In this document: piece by piece, positions 4,909 to 6,555 of the stretch
How the letters are laid out: each line of letters starts with the position of its first letter
How positions within the stretch are numbered: position 1 is the stretch's first letter
DNA from: Nitrososphaeria archaeon
GTDB lineage: Archaea; Thermoproteota; Nitrososphaeria; JACIWG01
DNA length: 6,555 nt
Direction of reading: 5' to 3'
NCBI GenBank assembly: GCA_014361085.1
Contig: JACIWG010000085.1
Coordinates: forward strand, 1 to 6,555
Translations under genes and position numbers: made by a program
Notes under the pieces: generated by a model
What the model was told of the DNA's origin: nothing
Databases searched by the model: none
The model's input: only the letters and a program-made list of their open reading frames with translations

Positions 4909-5949
4909 TTAAAAGTACTGTTTTAGTTTTTTAGCCATGGCTTCAGGGGTTTCGTAGGCTTCTCCCTCCATCATTAGAGTTTGAAGACCCCATAAATCGC
5001 TTACGAAAGGAAAACGGTATCCTGAACGACCTATAATTTTCATTCCTATCCTAAAATATTCTTTTGAACTTTCACCTAATGGTCCTGAGTAGAAGACCAT
5101 GTTGAAGGATGAAAGCCCTTCTTCTTGAAAGAAGTTTAGAACACATTTAACACCTTTAACAAATTCTTTAATAACGTTATCATCTAATTCTAGAAAGTTT
5201 GAAAGACCTTTGCTTATGGCTGAAACCTCGTAAGTGTGCATTGGTGCAAAGGGAGTTAGCCAAACAACGTTATCTGATTCGCTTAAGAAGCGTTCACCAT
5301 CCCTTTCAATATTTATGAGTTCAGTCCAATAGTTGGTTCCATTACTTTCGTAGTACTTTCTACTTCTATCCAATAATTCTTTTAAAATATTGAATGGTAG
5401 TTCGCTTGCTAAAACCTGTATGTGCGGATGAACTACTGTTGAACCGGATGGTGGAAAATAGTTTTGTATAAAGCAGGCGTATTTTATCTTTTTATCATAA
5501 TTGTGTAAACTTTTTATCCAAATTAGTCCAGCTTTAACGCCATCAAATAGTTTTTCGGGAATTTCTTTAAGTTTTAGGTAATGGTCTCTAGATATGACAG
5601 CTACAGCATTGTAGTCCATGTGTGCAAATAGGCTTGGAAATAATACAGTTTCTCCAACAAGAATTCGTCCTTCTTCCACAATTTCCCTTGGAAACTTGGG
5701 TGTTGATGCTTGAACCTTTTCTGGACAGAATGGGCAGTTTGCTCTAGTATTTTCTACAACATTATAAATATCCTTTTCATCGGATTCGAACAATCTTTTA
5801 ACGTACTGGAAACGTCCTGGAGTTACAACGGTTTCACGCTGTAAGAGCGGATCTAGCCTATGTTCAACTATTTGCTCATCGTATTTGTAATCTTTTAATG
5901 GGGAAAGAAGTTTAGCGTATTTTATTTCCTTTCTAAACTGTATGCTCAT
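4909..5949 (-). CDS. galT: Galactose-1-phosphate uridylyltransferase-like protein (HIT superfamily)
   Basis: GalT swaps UMP between UDP-glucose and galactose-1-phosphate through a uridylyl-histidine intermediate. Residues below are numbered from ATG 5949 (346 aa). The HIT motif is HPHIQ: His176 lines up with the nucleophile of E. coli HPHGQ, Gln178 with the phosphate-contacting Gln, and His174 with a zinc ligand. The other zinc ligands would be C72 and C75 (NCPFC) and His123 (SRDHY). NYFPPSGSTVVHPH matches the usual glycine/serine-rich lead-in. The end has the GalT-like PEAMAKKL. The second-metal (Fe) histidines of E. coli appear missing: the expected WHGAP and HLHF positions read FYSGP and RIGM. 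An in-frame GTG at 5958 would add three residues and is also possible for a leaderless mRNA. I prefer ATG 5949 because AAGGTG lies six bases before it and MSIQFRKEI looks like the family's normal start. A related nucleotidyltransferase or phosphorylase activity is an alternative. Confidence 0.82.
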   Translation of the reverse strand: MSIQFRKEIKYAKLLSPLKDYKYDEQIVEHRLDPLLQRETVVTPGRFQYVKRLFESDEKDIYNVVENTRANCPFCPEKVQASTPKFPREIVEEGRILVGETVLFPSLFAHMDYNAVAVISRDHYLKLKEIPEKLFDGVKAGLIWIKSLHNYDKKIKYACFIQNYFPPSGSTVVHPHIQVLASELPFNILKELLDRSRKYYESNGTNYWTELINIERDGERFLSESDNVVWLTPFAPMHTYEVSAISKGLSNFLELDDNVIKEFVKGVKCVLNFFQEEGLSSFNMVFYSGPLGESSKEYFRIGMKIIGRSGYRFPFVSDLWGLQTLMMEGEAYETPEAMAKKLKQYF

Positions 5950-5955
5950 TTTGAA

Positions 5956-5961
5956 CACCTT
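5956..5961 (-). promoter_or_regulatory. Shine-Dalgarno site deciding the GalT-like start
   Basis: On the minus strand AAGGTG is followed by six bases and then the ATG at 5949. It has the same core as the site before the DUF438-hemerythrin gene. The last three bases are themselves an in-frame GTG, which is why the longer reading (start 5958) exists. Confidence 0.5.
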
Positions 5962-5980
5962 AAAATTATAATCTTTTGAA

Positions 5981-5988
5981 ATATAAAA
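5981..5988 (-). promoter_or_regulatory. TATA-like box for the GalT-like gene
   Basis: The minus strand reads TTTTATAT here, in the 40-odd bases after the stop of the upstream membrane-protein gene. A start about 26 bases downstream would fall near 5958, just before the coding region. The gene may therefore have its own promoter even if it is also read from upstream. Confidence 0.4.
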
Positions 5989-5998
5989 AGTTTGGTTA

Positions 5999-6397
5999 CT
6001 ATATAGACCATTTTGGAGAGGGTAGGAAAGTGATTGACCATAAGTCTGTTAATATTGTTTGTATCATAACTGTAAAGATTATTGCTAGAATAGATATTCC
6101 TATAGCCTTTAGCCATCCTACACCAAATATTGACTTAAAAACCCAAATGTATAGAAAGTATGCGATAAGAAAAGATATTACAAATGAATGAAAAAATATG
6201 TGCGCAATAGCTAAGGTGACGACATAAACTATGGAACCGAATAGTGTGGCGATCATGGACTGTAAAAGTGTTGATTTACCTGAAGTTAGTATCTTTGCAG
6301 AAACGTAAACTGGTATTGAGGCAAAAGCCCAAACAATAAGCAGTAACACAATCCCTAACACTATTATTATGGGAATTAGTGGAATCATGTAGGCCAT
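5999..6397 (-). CDS. Small four-helix integral membrane protein, function unknown
   Basis: I do not recognise a family for this 132-aa, strongly hydrophobic protein. Four membrane helices are apparent at about residues 5-30, 46-67, 70-91 and 96-116, with a short polar tail ending LPSPKWSI. The loop between helices 1 and 2 (AKILTSGKSTLLQ) contains GKST, but the surrounding sequence is not a nucleotide-binding fold, so I read no ATPase into it. Charged residues are few, mostly lysines in loops (K35, K41, K88, K97). The start may be ATG 6397 or ATG 6388. The TATA-like box at 6413-6420 predicts transcription starting near 6390, which would favour 6388 (129 aa, MIPLIPIII) as a near-leaderless start; there is no Shine-Dalgarno site for either. 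It lies between a nitroreductase-family gene (18-base gap) and the GalT-like gene (about 50-base gap to ATG 5949) on the same strand. Context does not reveal its role. Confidence 0.72.
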   Translation of the reverse strand: MAYMIPLIPIIIVLGIVLLLIVWAFASIPVYVSAKILTSGKSTLLQSMIATLFGSIVYVVTLAIAHIFFHSFVISFLIAYFLYIWVFKSIFGVGWLKAIGISILAIIFTVMIQTILTDLWSITFLPSPKWSI

Positions 6398-6412
6398 CTT
6401 TCTAAAGCATAT

Positions 6413-6420
6413 TATTTATA
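6413..6420 (-). promoter_or_regulatory. TATA-like box for the small membrane protein gene
   Basis: The minus strand reads TATAAATA, centred 28 bases before ATG 6388 and 19 before ATG 6397. It overlaps the TAA stop codon of the upstream nitroreductase-family gene (6416-6418), so coding and promoter information share bases. Confidence 0.5.
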
Positions 6421-6555
6421 GGTTTTCTATAGGGTTGCCCCAAAAATTTTTGTAAACAAAATCTTTTAAGGGATTTCTAGGCTCCTTAGGCTTACTGTCT
6501 TCAGAATATCCTATTGGCATTATTGCTTCAAGCTTATAATATTCTGGTACGCCAA
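6416..6555 (-). CDS. Nitroreductase-family protein, C-terminal part (cut by window edge)
   Basis: The minus strand carries an open frame from the window edge to a TAA at 6416-6418, giving the last 45 residues of a protein whose start lies outside. The residues match the C-terminal end of FMN-dependent nitroreductase-family enzymes: a YKLEAIMPIGYSED stretch (the usual hydrophobic strand then IGYP-like motif), followed by KPKEPRNPLKDFVY and KNFWG (the usual R-x-PL-x-x-x-V then aromatic ending). These enzymes use NAD(P)H and bound flavin to reduce nitro compounds, quinones or other electrophiles; the substrate here cannot be told. It ends 18 bases before the membrane-protein gene on the same strand. 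The flavin- and dimer-forming parts are not visible, so the assignment rests only on the tail. Confidence 0.72.
   Translation of the reverse strand, partial: GVPEYYKLEAIMPIGYSEDSKPKEPRNPLKDFVYKNFWGNPIENL

Noticed and set aside
5976..6191. Plus-strand 71-aa open frame opposite the small membrane protein
   Set aside because: The opposite strand has four consistent membrane helices and a promoter; this frame covers only part of it and has no feature of its own.
6278..6282. GKST in the membrane protein, resembling part of a Walker A motif
   Set aside because: Sits in a short loop between membrane helices with no glycine-rich context, Walker B or nucleotide-binding fold; coincidental. Position is approximate.

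Overview
The window looks like a compact, AT-rich piece of an archaeal chromosome. The main evidence is promoter architecture: several genes have TTTATATA/TATAAATA-type boxes centred about 26-28 bases before, or just ahead of, the start codon, which implies leaderless or very short-leader mRNAs. Arginine is written mostly as AGA/AGG, and the gene families seen (a short LPCE-type HTH regulator with a C-terminal Cys cluster, DUF438-hemerythrin-PAS, a GalT-like HIT enzyme) are common in archaea. A lineage in the Thermoproteota/Bathyarchaeia area is my guess, not something the window proves. I saw no rRNA, tRNA, CRISPR array, transposase or attachment site, and no gene-free stretch longer than about 110 bases.

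Layout. (1) Positions 15-1925, + strand: a two-gene ABC-2 type exporter, ATPase then permease, with no intergenic gap and a strong GGAGGAG ribosome binding site between them. An unseen upstream gene may belong to the same operon. (2) Positions 1978-2328, +: a small unrecognised protein with a probable TTG start. It converges on (3) 2368-3591, -: a DUF438 / hemerythrin (HHE) / PAS protein, a likely oxygen, NO or redox sensor. (4) Divergent from it at 3676-4056, +: an HTH regulator with a Cys/His cluster. The 84-base gap between them holds back-to-back TATA boxes and a 16-base inverted repeat that looks like an operator. (5) Positions 4105-4806, +: a stand-alone relative of the cobalamin-dependent methionine synthase (MetH) reactivation domain, with a CX2CX3C cluster near its end and its own TATA box. 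(6) Positions 4909-6555, -: in transcription order, the 3' end of a nitroreductase-family gene, a 4-helix small membrane protein, and a galactose-1-phosphate uridylyltransferase-like enzyme.

How they may work together. The exporter is a self-contained unit. The middle section (DUF438-HHE-PAS, Cys-cluster HTH, MetH-activation-like protein) has a shared redox/metal theme: a probable diiron sensor, a possibly metal-gated regulator and a possible corrinoid reactivation factor. That the three cooperate is an inference from adjacency and from the shared promoter region of the first two. The minus-strand genes at the right end could be one transcription unit, but two of them have TATA-like boxes of their own.
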